Assembly (NCBI GenBank): GCA_003506435.1
Contig: DOAQ01000016.1
Coordinates: 97,424 to 161,423, forward strand
Direction of reading: 5' to 3'
Source: Prolixibacteraceae bacterium
Lineage (GTDB): Bacteria; Bacteroidota; Bacteroidia; Bacteroidales; Prolixibacteraceae
Length of the DNA stretch: 64,000 bases
Part shown: in pieces, positions 17,891-26,901 of the stretch
Layout: each line of letters starts with the position of its first letter
How positions within the stretch are numbered: the first letter of the stretch is position 1
Position numbers and translations under genes: made by a program
The notes under the pieces: generated by a model
Told to the model about the DNA's origin: nothing
Databases searched by the model: none
What the model saw: the letters and a program-made list of their open reading frames with translations, nothing else

Positions 17891-20128
17891 ATGAACAGGA
17901 AATACCAATCTGAATCATTGCAAAGATATTGTGGTTTTAAGTATTCAGAATTATACGTGTTCGTTTTGTTAACCCTGATGCTGATTGGTGCAGGTTGTGC
18001 AGTGAAAAAAGATAAAAGCATTTTACTGAGCGATATTCCATTTGGTAATATATACGATGATTTTGGCGCTCCCAGAACCAATACCTCGTATCATTTCAAT
18101 CCGATCAATATCAATGGTAAAACATTTGAAAAAGGACTTGGTATTCATGCGCCGAGCAGGTTGTCAATAAATTTAAAAGGAAAAGCAGTTTTGCTGGAAG
18201 CATCAATCGGACTTGATAGGGAATCGACTCGTTACAGGAAAGGTAAAGGATCTGTCATATTTGCTGTTATTGCAGACGGAGACACCGTATTGAATTCAGA
18301 CGTTTTTTATGAAGATACGCCTGCTCAGAGGATAGAAATTGATCTGAAAGGAGTCAAACAGCTAACACTTGTTTGTGATACAACTAAAGACGGCTATATT
18401 GCTGATTTTGCAGCTTGGGCCGATGCCAGGCTGATTGTTCATGGAAATTGTGATGCCGGTGATTTTCAGATATCACATTATAGAGAGGCGGTATTGGTCA
18501 ATCATTCAGGCTATTTGCCTGAGAGTCCTAAATATTGTACCGTTCATACAAATCAAAAAGAAAAATTTGAAGTGATCAATTATGAGACAGATAAGCTTAT
18601 TTTTTCGGGAGTATTAGAACCACATAATTTTGATACCGGAATATGGTCAAAAGGAGACTTCTCCGAATTAAATGAAGAAGGCCGCTATTTTATCCGGGTT
18701 GGGGGATTGGTTTCTCAGGTATTTGAAATAAGCCAATCGCTCTATTCCCGTGATATTGAAAAGCATTTAAATTTCATTATGGCTCAGCGAAGTGGAGATC
18801 CGGATCATGGCAGATCGAAAGGACAACACATGGATGACGGGATCCGGCCCGATACTGGCGAATTGATTGATGCAGTTGGTGGGTGGTACGATGCGGCCGA
18901 TCTCAGGAAAGCCACTTTTATTGACATTATCAACTTGTACTCATTGGCTGAGATATACGGGTCAGAGAAGATTTCAAATTTGAATGAAGCAATATTGGAT
19001 GAGATAAAATGGGGCAATGCTTTGTTCCTGAAACTTCAGGATAAATCGGGATATATGATGTATTCCATTGGTTTCAACGGGGTAGGACAGGCAAATCCAG
19101 GAAAGAAACAACGCAATTACAATACCTATACGGATAATATCCGGGGAACCTGGGATGACCGGCCCATCCAAATCGATCCTTCCATGATTGTCGCCCAAAT
19201 GGTTTTTGTCGTTGCAGAGTTAGAGGTGGCAAAAATATTTGATTCGATAAACAGCTCTTATGCTAATGAATGCAGAAATGCTGCTATTCGTTGTTTTAAA
19301 TGGTCTCAGGAAAATCAGAAGTGCATTGTTTCATATGATTATGGAGCTGGTATTTCAGCGGCCATCAAACTTTTTGAGGCTACATCTGATTCATTGTATT
19401 TCAATGTTGCAAAAGCATATGTGCTTAAGTTGCTGAGCCTTCAGGAAAAAGAAAATCAACCAGTGAATGGGTGGTTTAATACCTGGCATGACAATCCTGA
19501 ATTGGCTGTTCCCTTGAATTATCTGAACTGGCAATTGTTTGGACTCTACGACTTTGTAAAAGCTTTCCCAAATCATTTACTTGTACCTGAAGTTAAAAGC
19601 GCGATTCAGTTTTATTCAGAGAATTACCTGCTAAAGATAGCATCCATGAATCCATTTAACCTATTACCTTATGGTGTATTTATGCAGGATGAGGGCGGAA
19701 ACCGAAAGATTGGCGATTATTATTTCAGGTATGGGGTTCAGAATAATTATGACAAAGAATGGTGGAACGGCATCAACTCGGTTATTGCTGCACAGGGATA
19801 CGGCCTTGCTTTAGCGGCTGAGATACTTGATAAGCCTCAATACATTGCTGTGGCACAAAGTCAGCTTGACTGGATCTATGGTTGCAATCCTTTTGATGCA
19901 TCTACTGTAACTGGCATTGGCTATAATCAGCCAGACTGGTTTAAGACCATCGAATTTTTTCCTCCCGTTCCGAAAATAACCGGTGCGGTAATGGCCGGAA
20001 TTGGTACCGACCAGATGGACCGATTTGTCCTGGACCCGGGAAGCTGGCATACCGCAGAATATTGGTTGCCGCCTACAGCATACCTTATGTTGTTGTTGGA
20101 TGCTTTGAACCATGTTTCACAGAATTAG
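17891..20128 (+). CDS. GH9-family lipoprotein with N-terminal NPCBM domain
   Basis: A 745-residue lipoprotein (hydrophobic leader ending in LIGAGC). Domains in order: an NPCBM-type carbohydrate-binding domain (about 40-180, with FEKGLGIHAPSRLSINL), a cellulase N-terminal immunoglobulin-like domain (about 190-285, AVLVNHSGYLPES), and a GH9 (alpha/alpha)6 catalytic domain to the end. GGWYDAADLRKATF holds the catalytic-base Asp region, where the usual Gly is Ala, and the C-terminal HTAEYWLPPTA carries the likely acid Glu. It probably releases sugars for the operon just upstream, 115 bases away. The ATG at 17891 is preferred over an in-frame TTG at 17861. Confidence 0.85.
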   Translation: MNRKYQSESLQRYCGFKYSELYVFVLLTLMLIGAGCAVKKDKSILLSDIPFGNIYDDFGAPRTNTSYHFNPININGKTFEKGLGIHAPSRLSINLKGKAVLLEASIGLDRESTRYRKGKGSVIFAVIADGDTVLNSDVFYEDTPAQRIEIDLKGVKQLTLVCDTTKDGYIADFAAWADARLIVHGNCDAGDFQISHYREAVLVNHSGYLPESPKYCTVHTNQKEKFEVINYETDKLIFSGVLEPHNFDTGIWSKGDFSELNEEGRYFIRVGGLVSQVFEISQSLYSRDIEKHLNFIMAQRSGDPDHGRSKGQHMDDGIRPDTGELIDAVGGWYDAADLRKATFIDIINLYSLAEIYGSEKISNLNEAILDEIKWGNALFLKLQDKSGYMMYSIGFNGVGQANPGKKQRNYNTYTDNIRGTWDDRPIQIDPSMIVAQMVFVVAELEVAKIFDSINSSYANECRNAAIRCFKWSQENQKCIVSYDYGAGISAAIKLFEATSDSLYFNVAKAYVLKLLSLQEKENQPVNGWFNTWHDNPELAVPLNYLNWQLFGLYDFVKAFPNHLLVPEVKSAIQFYSENYLLKIASMNPFNLLPYGVFMQDEGGNRKIGDYYFRYGVQNNYDKEWWNGINSVIAAQGYGLALAAEILDKPQYIAVAQSQLDWIYGCNPFDASTVTGIGYNQPDWFKTIEFFPPVPKITGAVMAGIGTDQMDRFVLDPGSWHTAEYWLPPTAYLMLLLDALNHVSQN

Positions 20129-20136
20129 TATATGAG

Positions 20137-20361
20137 ATGAACTACCACATGAAGGTACCCGGAAGCATTGAATTTAATTTTGGTAAATCCGGGGTTGTCA
20201 AACATGTCACATTACAGAAATATATCCGTTTTGGACAGCGGGTTCGGAAATTTAATATCAAAGTATGGAAAGATAATTCCTATCAGGATATTGCCCGACC
20301 ACTACCATTTGTCACAAGCGGATTATCAGACTGGATCAACCAGTTGAAACACAAAAGATAA
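20137..20361 (+). pseudogene. Relic of an alpha-L-fucosidase (GH29) C-terminal beta domain
   Basis: A 74-codon frame just after the GH9 gene encodes IEFNFGKSGVVKHV, LQKYIRFGQRVRKF and NIKVWKDNSYQDIA, the typical pattern of the discoidin-like domain that ends GH29 fucosidases (LQEYIPLGQRVKSF... in relatives). The rest of the enzyme is missing and the last 25 residues diverge. It is probably the remains of a deleted fucosidase gene rather than a functional protein. It hints that the neighbouring sugar operon once dealt with fucose or a fucosylated glycan. Confidence 0.65.
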
Positions 20362-20471
20362 GGATCAATATTTTAGATTCTAAAGCAAGTCCTGTTATAT
20401 CCAATGTTAAAATTTATTGATAATGACTATTAATTGTCGCTGAATAGCAATTAATTATGGAGATTACCTAA

Positions 20472-20945
20472 TTAAGCGTGAAAAACCCTCATTTTTCCAT
20501 AAAGCGAAAAACTAAGTTTTCTGCTGAGAAGAAAAATTAAGTTTTCAAATAACTCAAAAATATTTTTTGCTTCGGATTTTAACTTCCGGAGCATTTTTCT
20601 CAGGTTAAAACCAACCGCCGCCAAAATTGAGTTCATATTGTCCCCAACTGATCGGGCAGGTAATTTCTAAGCATCCGGCGATCGTGTTTTACGTGGCCAA
20701 TGATGGATTCTATTCCAGCCCTGACTCTGAAGCATTGCTGCATTTTTTGCCGTTGATATTTGTTGTTGCTTTTAAGTGGTTTCCCAGGACAAATAATTTG
20801 TGCGCCATTTATTTGCTTTCTGCCCTATAACCTTGTTCCATGCCTCCCGGTTTTTGTAGGAACATCCATACGCCAGAGGTTTTCCGGGCAACATTTTTTC
20901 AATCTCTTTTATCCGGGGTTCATTTATTTCACGGAATGAAATCTA
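20472..20945 (-). pseudogene. IS5-type transposase relic (C-terminal part only)
   Basis: On the minus strand the frame reads ICPGKPLKSNNKYQRQK, then CFRVRAGIESIIGHVKHD and RRMLRNYLPDQLG, followed by a one-base frameshift near 20635 and then DNMNSILAAVGFNLRKMLRK. This is the conserved end of IS5/IS1182-group DDE transposases, with the catalytic Glu in AGIE. The N-terminal two thirds and the element ends are absent. The surrounding gap 20362-21016 shows no other gene. Confidence 0.75.
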
Positions 20946-21016
20946 GGCAAAAACAGCCGTTGTAAATAAACAAAATCCTGAAATCAAAAAAATCTGCGTT
21001 TTTCGAATTTTAAAAA

Positions 21017-22165
21017 TCATTGTTTCTGAATGTATTTGTGTATAAAATTCCATGCGCCCTGCTTGTAATACCGATGGCCTTCGCTTCCTTCGTATAATTC
21101 GCAGTTTTCGGGAACGCCAGCCGCCTTATATATTTCCTGAAGATTCTTGAATGCAATGCGGGTTTGGTCAATGGGAAAACTTTTATCTTTTATGCCATGA
21201 ATAGCGCAGAAATAGCGGGGGGCAGTCAGTCCGGCCACGTCCCACATTTCGCCCAGATCCAGGATACCGGGTACGTAGTTGCAGTCGCAATGGCGGAATG
21301 TTCCGAGGCTACCGGAGAATGTATTGAAATAGGAAGACGGGGCAGATGCTGCAATGCGGGTATCGCAGGCCCCGGCAAAAAGGGTGGCTGTGCCGCCTCC
21401 CGAGTTTCCCGAAACAATAATTTTTGTTTCATCAACCGCCAGGTTTTCCAGCGCCCAGTCGATCAGTTTTGAGATATCCCAAACCCTGTCGCCAATGGGT
21501 GTACGGCCAGCCAGCAGATCATGCAATAATAAGGTGTGGTCGGAACGCATTTCATCCGAAGCAATATCCTGTTTTGACCGGGTAGTTCCAAATCCCCTTG
21601 CGGTGGGGGCAATGGCAATAAATCCTTCCTGTGCAGCCTGTACCGCCACATTCCGTTCGCCTTCCTCTCCCGAAATGCGGTCTTCTTCATTCAGATAGAT
21701 ACCCGCATAGCTTTCTGTGTTTTTTGAATGCCCGTGAGGGGTGATCATCAACGGCGCTTTCCCTTTTTGCCCTTTGGGCAGCATCAGCACAAAAGGCAAC
21801 GGAACTGTCGGTTCGGTCCATATTATCCACCTTTGGCGCAGGGCATAACCAATATCTTCCGAATCGATCTGAACAGCTTTGGGTTTGTAGCCTTTCAACT
21901 GACGCTCAATTTTCGACAACCCTATTTTTTCTTTCAGTTCAGCACGAAACTCTGTTTGCCATTTCTGAAAATTCATGTTCCCTTTTTTGCTGAACGTGTA
22001 TTTCATCTCAGCCTGACCATACATTGTGTACGAATGTTGCTGAAAATCGAAGCTGTCGACACAGGCAAAAGGGGACTGTTTACGGGCTTCTGTTTGAATA
22101 TTTGTCCGGCAGCCAGCCATTAAAAGACACAAGAAAACTGCCGGAAGAAAAAAATGGAACTTCAT
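21017..22165 (-). CDS. Secreted alpha/beta-hydrolase (acetyl-xylan-esterase-like) lipoprotein
   Basis: About 382 residues from the Met chosen at 22165, which begins a clear lipoprotein signal (FHFFLPAVFLCLLMAGC); eight residues more are possible from 22189. The alpha/beta-hydrolase core shows PLMITPHGHSKNTESYAG, the nucleophile elbow VSGNSGGG, an acid-region Asp in HGIKDKSFP and the terminal His in SEGHRYY, giving a Ser-Asp-His triad. Enzymes of this type remove acetyl or other esters from polysaccharide side chains. It is the last gene of the second locus on this strand, so it may strip esters before glycosidases act. Confidence 0.8.
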   Translation of the reverse strand: MKFHFFLPAVFLCLLMAGCRTNIQTEARKQSPFACVDSFDFQQHSYTMYGQAEMKYTFSKKGNMNFQKWQTEFRAELKEKIGLSKIERQLKGYKPKAVQIDSEDIGYALRQRWIIWTEPTVPLPFVLMLPKGQKGKAPLMITPHGHSKNTESYAGIYLNEEDRISGEEGERNVAVQAAQEGFIAIAPTARGFGTTRSKQDIASDEMRSDHTLLLHDLLAGRTPIGDRVWDISKLIDWALENLAVDETKIIVSGNSGGGTATLFAGACDTRIAASAPSSYFNTFSGSLGTFRHCDCNYVPGILDLGEMWDVAGLTAPRYFCAIHGIKDKSFPIDQTRIAFKNLQEIYKAAGVPENCELYEGSEGHRYYKQGAWNFIHKYIQKQ

Positions 22166-22307
22166 TTGTTTTGTTTTTATATCATTCATCCTGACTGATT
22201 TAATTAGAATTCACAATCCGGAACGTGTATAAATTTGCATTCCGGATATAAAACCGGATGTAAACAGGCTTGCCCCGCAAACCGGAAAAATCGGATTTTC
22301 CGTTCGA

Positions 22308-23051
22308 TTAGAAATTACCGGAAAGAGGATTTGCCAAAAAAGCCACCTGCATTTCAGCTATCCGGGTATATCCTTTTTCCGTAAGATGCTTTAAATCTTC
22401 CCTGTAAAAATATGGGGCATTCCACTGGTTAAATCCGCAAGTATAAAATTGATCCAACACCGGGATATGCAAATCGGCACAAACTGCTTTCTGCCCTTTC
22501 ACATATTCGTCCAGCGTATTCTCTGTTTTGAACATCGGAAGGCTCGTGAAAAAGTAAATTTTTGCATCGGGATTTTTGGTCTGCAATATTTCCACGCTTT
22601 TCCGGATGCCGCCGGCTTGGGTATTTAAGTCGTTTGACCGAACTTCGCCAACCGGGATTTTCTTTGAATGGTCGTTCGTTGAAGCCCAAAGAATATAAAT
22701 ATCGTGAACATCCGCACCTTCTGCCTGAACAACCATGTTGTTTTGGGGATTGGCTTCCTGTATGCCAAACCCTGCCCCTCCTCTTCCGTAGGTAAACACC
22801 TTCAAATTGAGCTTCTCAGACCAAATATTCTTGGCTGTTTTTGAGGCTTCCATTGCGGATAATGAACCGCCAAAAACACCGACTGATTTTCCGAAGTTCG
22901 GAGAAATGTGTTTGAATATTTGTTGTTCCGGAGATAAATTATCTTCGGTTGAGGCAGAAATATCCATGTTCGATAAAAAGATTGCCCCGGCAGTAGTTAA
23001 TGCTGCTTTTGAAAAAAAGTTGCGTCGTGATGAACTATTTGTCATTTCCAT
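22308..23051 (-). CDS. Secreted SGNH/GDSL-like hydrolase
   Basis: A 247-residue protein with a twin-arginine-like signal (SSRRNFFSKAALTTAGAIF). The start of the mature domain, KSVGVFGGSLSAMEASK, aligns with the GDS nucleophile block of SGNH hydrolases (GGS here). IYILWASTNDHS fits the block with the conserved Asn, and the C-terminal YREDLKHLTEKGYTRIAE fits the Asp-x-x-His block (DLKHLTEKG). It is probably an esterase acting on carbohydrate in the periplasm. It lies between the esterase and the Gfo/Idh gene in the second locus, 52 bases from the latter. Confidence 0.75.
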   Translation of the reverse strand: MEMTNSSSRRNFFSKAALTTAGAIFLSNMDISASTEDNLSPEQQIFKHISPNFGKSVGVFGGSLSAMEASKTAKNIWSEKLNLKVFTYGRGGAGFGIQEANPQNNMVVQAEGADVHDIYILWASTNDHSKKIPVGEVRSNDLNTQAGGIRKSVEILQTKNPDAKIYFFTSLPMFKTENTLDEYVKGQKAVCADLHIPVLDQFYTCGFNQWNAPYFYREDLKHLTEKGYTRIAEMQVAFLANPLSGNF

Positions 23052-23102
23052 AGTATGTTGTCATTTAAAATTTTTCCTGTAATCTTTCAGCTTCACATGA
23101 AA

Positions 23103-24464
23103 TCATACCCGTTTATATTCCTTTTTTACTTCCGGTTTTAACGTCGTAAGGTCGGCAATCTTCACCACATTACCGGTTGCAATGCTTTGACGGGCTGCAA
23201 TACCGATCAAGCAGGCAAAAGCACCGTCGCGGCTTCCTGCACATTGCTGGTTCGGATCGGGAATATTCGGCAGGAAAACCTGGTCTTTCAACGGCCTGTC
23301 GGCCCCCCAGTGACCGGATGTACCAAACGGAATTTGTACATATTTCCTTTTTCCGAAATTATTGCAAATAACGATTTCGTCATAATCAACATCGCTGGTA
23401 CGGTTTGAAGATTGTACCCATGTGTCAATTTTTCCGTTGGTACCATTGAATGAAACCCGGAATCCTTCATAAGGTGAATAGGTTGTCAGCGAATAAGCGA
23501 CCCTCACACCATTTGCGTATTTGATGGTCGCTGCCATTGTATCGTCGATATTGACATCGTCTTTAAACACACATCCATCACGCAAATAACCGTCGTATTT
23601 TTCATTGTCAACATACATTCTTTTCAGGTCTTCTTTTTTCGTTATATCCATATAGAATTTACATTGCTCTATATGGTTGCAGGTTCGGCAATTTGTTGCA
23701 TGAAAAGGCCCGCTTTTTCCGTAATGTTCCAATCCGCCCAGAGCGAAAACCTCTTCCGGGTCACTGTCGATCCACCAGTTCAGCAGGTCGAAATGGTGGC
23801 TTGCCTTGTGGACCCACAATGAACCGCTTTTTTCGACCAAGCGGTGCCAGCGACGGAAATATTCAGCTCCATGGGAAGTATCCAAATACCAGTGCAGGTC
23901 AACAGAGGTTAGTTTCCCAATTGCATTTTCGCGCAATAACTGCCATATTTTTATGCAGAGAGGGGCATATCTCAGGTTGAATGTAACCCGGCAATTTCCT
24001 CCGGTCTGCTTTTCGGCGTCCAGTATTTGCTGAATTTTTGCTGCATCGGTGCTCATCGGTTTCTCCGAAATGGGGTAAACTCCCAGTTCCAACGCGCGGA
24101 CAATATAATCGTGGTGTGTTGAATCAACCGTTGTCACGATCAATGCATCGGGTTTGGTTTCATGCATCATTTTTTCGAAATCAGTGTAACCCGGGCAATC
24201 GGTTTTAATGATTTCTTTTGCCAGTTTTACACGGCCTTCATTGATGTCGCAAAGGCCAACAAATTCGACATGATCGGAATATGTAGCCAAAACATCTTTC
24301 CCCCACATGGACGTTCCCCGCGCCCCTGTCCCGACCATGGCCAACCGCCATTTTTTTACATTTTTTGATTGATTGAGGATTTGAGCATTTACTCCGGTCG
24401 TAGCTCCCAGAAGAGCTGATCCTGTTATGAGACCGGAAGCGGAAAGAAAATTTCTTCTATTCAT
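23103..24464 (-). CDS. Exported Gfo/Idh/MocA-family oxidoreductase
   Basis: A 453-residue dehydrogenase with an export signal (MNRRNFLSASGLITGSALLG, twin-arginine type, which suits a protein folded around NAD in the cytoplasm). The Rossmann motif is LAMVGTGARGTSMWG and the family motif is SEKPMSTDAAKI at about residue 130. A catalytic-type HKASHHFDLLNWW segment lies near 220. A cysteine cluster CRTCNHIEQC (about residues 260-270) is unusual for the basic family but common in long secreted members of Bacteroidota. Such proteins can act as glycoside hydrolases through a redox mechanism (GH109 type), which is a possible role here, not shown. Confidence 0.85.
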   Translation of the reverse strand: MNRRNFLSASGLITGSALLGATTGVNAQILNQSKNVKKWRLAMVGTGARGTSMWGKDVLATYSDHVEFVGLCDINEGRVKLAKEIIKTDCPGYTDFEKMMHETKPDALIVTTVDSTHHDYIVRALELGVYPISEKPMSTDAAKIQQILDAEKQTGGNCRVTFNLRYAPLCIKIWQLLRENAIGKLTSVDLHWYLDTSHGAEYFRRWHRLVEKSGSLWVHKASHHFDLLNWWIDSDPEEVFALGGLEHYGKSGPFHATNCRTCNHIEQCKFYMDITKKEDLKRMYVDNEKYDGYLRDGCVFKDDVNIDDTMAATIKYANGVRVAYSLTTYSPYEGFRVSFNGTNGKIDTWVQSSNRTSDVDYDEIVICNNFGKRKYVQIPFGTSGHWGADRPLKDQVFLPNIPDPNQQCAGSRDGAFACLIGIAARQSIATGNVVKIADLTTLKPEVKKEYKRV

Positions 24465-24559
24465 ATCTTATATTTTTGCGTGATAGCTCACCCAAATTAC
24501 AGATTAATATTGGGCAATTGAATAATGTTATACATGAAAAGATAATGATATCTATTGTT

Positions 24560-26881
24560 TTATGATCTGATAGTTACATCGAATTTTATAGTTCCACACG
24601 GTTTTTCCCATCGAAGTCCACTGCCATCAGGTAGTACTTTCGCTTTTGATTCCCGGTTAACCGATTTTATTTTCAGCCCTTCAGTCAAACGAATGTATAA
24701 ATTAGCCCATGCTGCTGAAGGGCTTTCGTCGAAGCTTATTTCTCCCGTCACTTTCGATCCGGTGGAATCATATTGCATGTGGTACGAAACTTTTCCAAAA
24801 TGTGTGCAGGCACCGGAAATGCCAACTTTTTCACCTGAAGCAAGCCATTCGCGGGCTGTTCCCAGTGCAAGCTTCAACCCGTCATTGCTTTCCATAACAA
24901 ACATGTCGCGTAAAAGTCTGACTACGGCAACCGGGGTCCAAAGATGTTGGCGGTCGCCCGAAGTTTTGGTAGTTCCCGGTTCCAGACCCCTTTCTTCGCA
25001 CCAGGAGAGAAGAGGTGTTCCGTGATTAAGCGATGAATAAAGATACCTGACAGCAGCATCGCCATCGCCTTGTACGAGTTTTACTTCAGCCACATTGTCG
25101 AGAGTAGCGGCCACCCACGATCCATCGGTCATCCAGCCATTATGAATGGGTTGGCCTCCTTTGCTTATATTTGTTTCTATTCGTTTCAATGTCCCGGCAA
25201 TCAGTTCATCGTCCGGTTTCATGATCTGGCATGGGAACACGGCATACAGCATACCCCACGAACTCCCGGTGGTTTTTCCCGGTACACCCGAAATCCAGCG
25301 GTAATCTTTTCCCTGGATTGCCCCGCGATCCATGGCCGTTAATAAATCTTTTTGTGCTATTTCGAATAGTTCCTTTAACTCCTGAATATCATTGATTTTA
25401 CCCAGTATTTCGGCGGCTTCCAGTGTACAGCGGTCGGCATACACAGAGTAGATGTTATGCGGGATAAAAACACCGTAATTGTCGTCGTCGTTCATCAGCC
25501 CGCAATCGCCAAAGCCGCGGGGCATCAACCCGTATGTCATGGATTTTTCACCGGCGGCATTACGCGAACGGGCACGCTGTTTCTCCTGAAAACGTGAACT
25601 GGCCAGCATCCGGGGATAAACTTCAGCCAAAAAAGATTTGTCGCCCGTGATCCGGTAGTGGTTCATGATAAACCAGGATTTAAAACCCGGAACGACCCAG
25701 CCAGTATGCCCCCAGCCTCTTGCGTCTGCCCAATTTCCGTCGGGTTCCTGCATTTCAATCGAGACGGAAGCCCCGTTTAGCGCTTCATCAGGCAACCCGT
25801 TCTGGTCGAGGGCTATTGCGGTAAGAAGTGGTTCTCCGGAATTTCCGGCACGATAGCCTTCCGTTCCGGGTACTGCAATCATCCGGCCATCGGACAATGG
25901 TTCACGCATGATGAACAGGTCGGCAAAGCATGCCTTATAGGCAGTTGATACTCCTGAATCAGGAATCATCATTCGCGTGGCACGGTTGATCAGATCAAGC
26001 CATTCCTTTTTTCCTTTTTCCAATTCCTGGCCCCAGTCGGTATTTCTGAGTGTTTGCAGGTCAGTTGTATATCTGTGATGAGGCCGGATGATCCACCCCT
26101 GGCGTTTTTCGCCCGGTGCCAGGTTCCAGACCATCACCATGCTGTTTTTGGCCGGGGCCAGGCCATCAGGATGTATTGAATATTTTTCGGCACCAATCCC
26201 CATGACTAATACCCGGTCGGCGCGATCGTTCCATCCGGCCAAAATGTGGTCGCCAATATATTGTGTCGGATCAATCCAGGCTGGCGTTTCTCCCCATTTT
26301 TCCGAATTTAAGCGAATCACAAATTGATGCGGACGCGTGTCGGTATTTTTCAAGCTGACACGGATCAAGGCAGCGTCCATCCCGTTAAGCGCTTCCAGTT
26401 TTACTTCGCCAAAAGGATTTGTACCTGTTTTTTCGAATCCGGGTAAAAACTTTTCAAAGCGGTTCCAGGAACTTTGTTCCATCGGTTTTTCATCAATTTG
26501 GGGGATGATTTTGATTTTCCACATCGTTTGCGGAATCCGCAGGGCTAGCGGGGGAAAATTAGGTAACGCCAAGTTGTCGTACGTCCACGACATACGAACG
26601 AATTCCGGCTCAAGGTCCATCAGTGTCCGGTCGCTCGCATCCGGTCGTCCTATTGTAATTCGGTGCGGTGTCGAAAAGGCGTATGAGAAATCAACCTTTA
26701 GTTCTCCATTTTCCGGTAAAAAGCCAAAATTTTGAATGTTTTGGTTTTGATTTACTGAAGGAATTGGTTCAGAAGCCAGCGCGCCAGCCCGTCCAAATGT
26801 CGCTACCCCAACAACAGCTCCCGCACCAAGTTTTAAAGCCTCACGTCGGGTCAACCCTTTTGATATTTGATTTTTATTCAT
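24560..26881 (-). CDS. Large secreted protein, probable alpha/alpha-toroid glycoside hydrolase-like
   Basis: About 773 residues from the ATG at 26881; the longer frame would overlap the upstream gene. It has a twin-arginine signal (TRREALKLGAGAVVGVATF). The first 300 residues look beta-rich and the middle (about 330-640) has the helix-rich, Trp/Gly-containing pattern of (alpha/alpha)6 barrels: DARGWGHTGWVVPGFKSWF, YGLMPRGFGDCGLMND, IPHNIYSVYADRCTLEAAE. I do not recognise a defined GH family and cannot point to catalytic acids. It sits directly after the beta-helix gene in the second polysaccharide locus, so a carbohydrate-active role is likely by context. Confidence 0.7.
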   Translation of the reverse strand: MNKNQISKGLTRREALKLGAGAVVGVATFGRAGALASEPIPSVNQNQNIQNFGFLPENGELKVDFSYAFSTPHRITIGRPDASDRTLMDLEPEFVRMSWTYDNLALPNFPPLALRIPQTMWKIKIIPQIDEKPMEQSSWNRFEKFLPGFEKTGTNPFGEVKLEALNGMDAALIRVSLKNTDTRPHQFVIRLNSEKWGETPAWIDPTQYIGDHILAGWNDRADRVLVMGIGAEKYSIHPDGLAPAKNSMVMVWNLAPGEKRQGWIIRPHHRYTTDLQTLRNTDWGQELEKGKKEWLDLINRATRMMIPDSGVSTAYKACFADLFIMREPLSDGRMIAVPGTEGYRAGNSGEPLLTAIALDQNGLPDEALNGASVSIEMQEPDGNWADARGWGHTGWVVPGFKSWFIMNHYRITGDKSFLAEVYPRMLASSRFQEKQRARSRNAAGEKSMTYGLMPRGFGDCGLMNDDDNYGVFIPHNIYSVYADRCTLEAAEILGKINDIQELKELFEIAQKDLLTAMDRGAIQGKDYRWISGVPGKTTGSSWGMLYAVFPCQIMKPDDELIAGTLKRIETNISKGGQPIHNGWMTDGSWVAATLDNVAEVKLVQGDGDAAVRYLYSSLNHGTPLLSWCEERGLEPGTTKTSGDRQHLWTPVAVVRLLRDMFVMESNDGLKLALGTAREWLASGEKVGISGACTHFGKVSYHMQYDSTGSKVTGEISFDESPSAAWANLYIRLTEGLKIKSVNRESKAKVLPDGSGLRWEKPCGTIKFDVTIRS

Positions 26882-26901
26882 ATTAAGTAGTTCTTTAAAA
26901 T

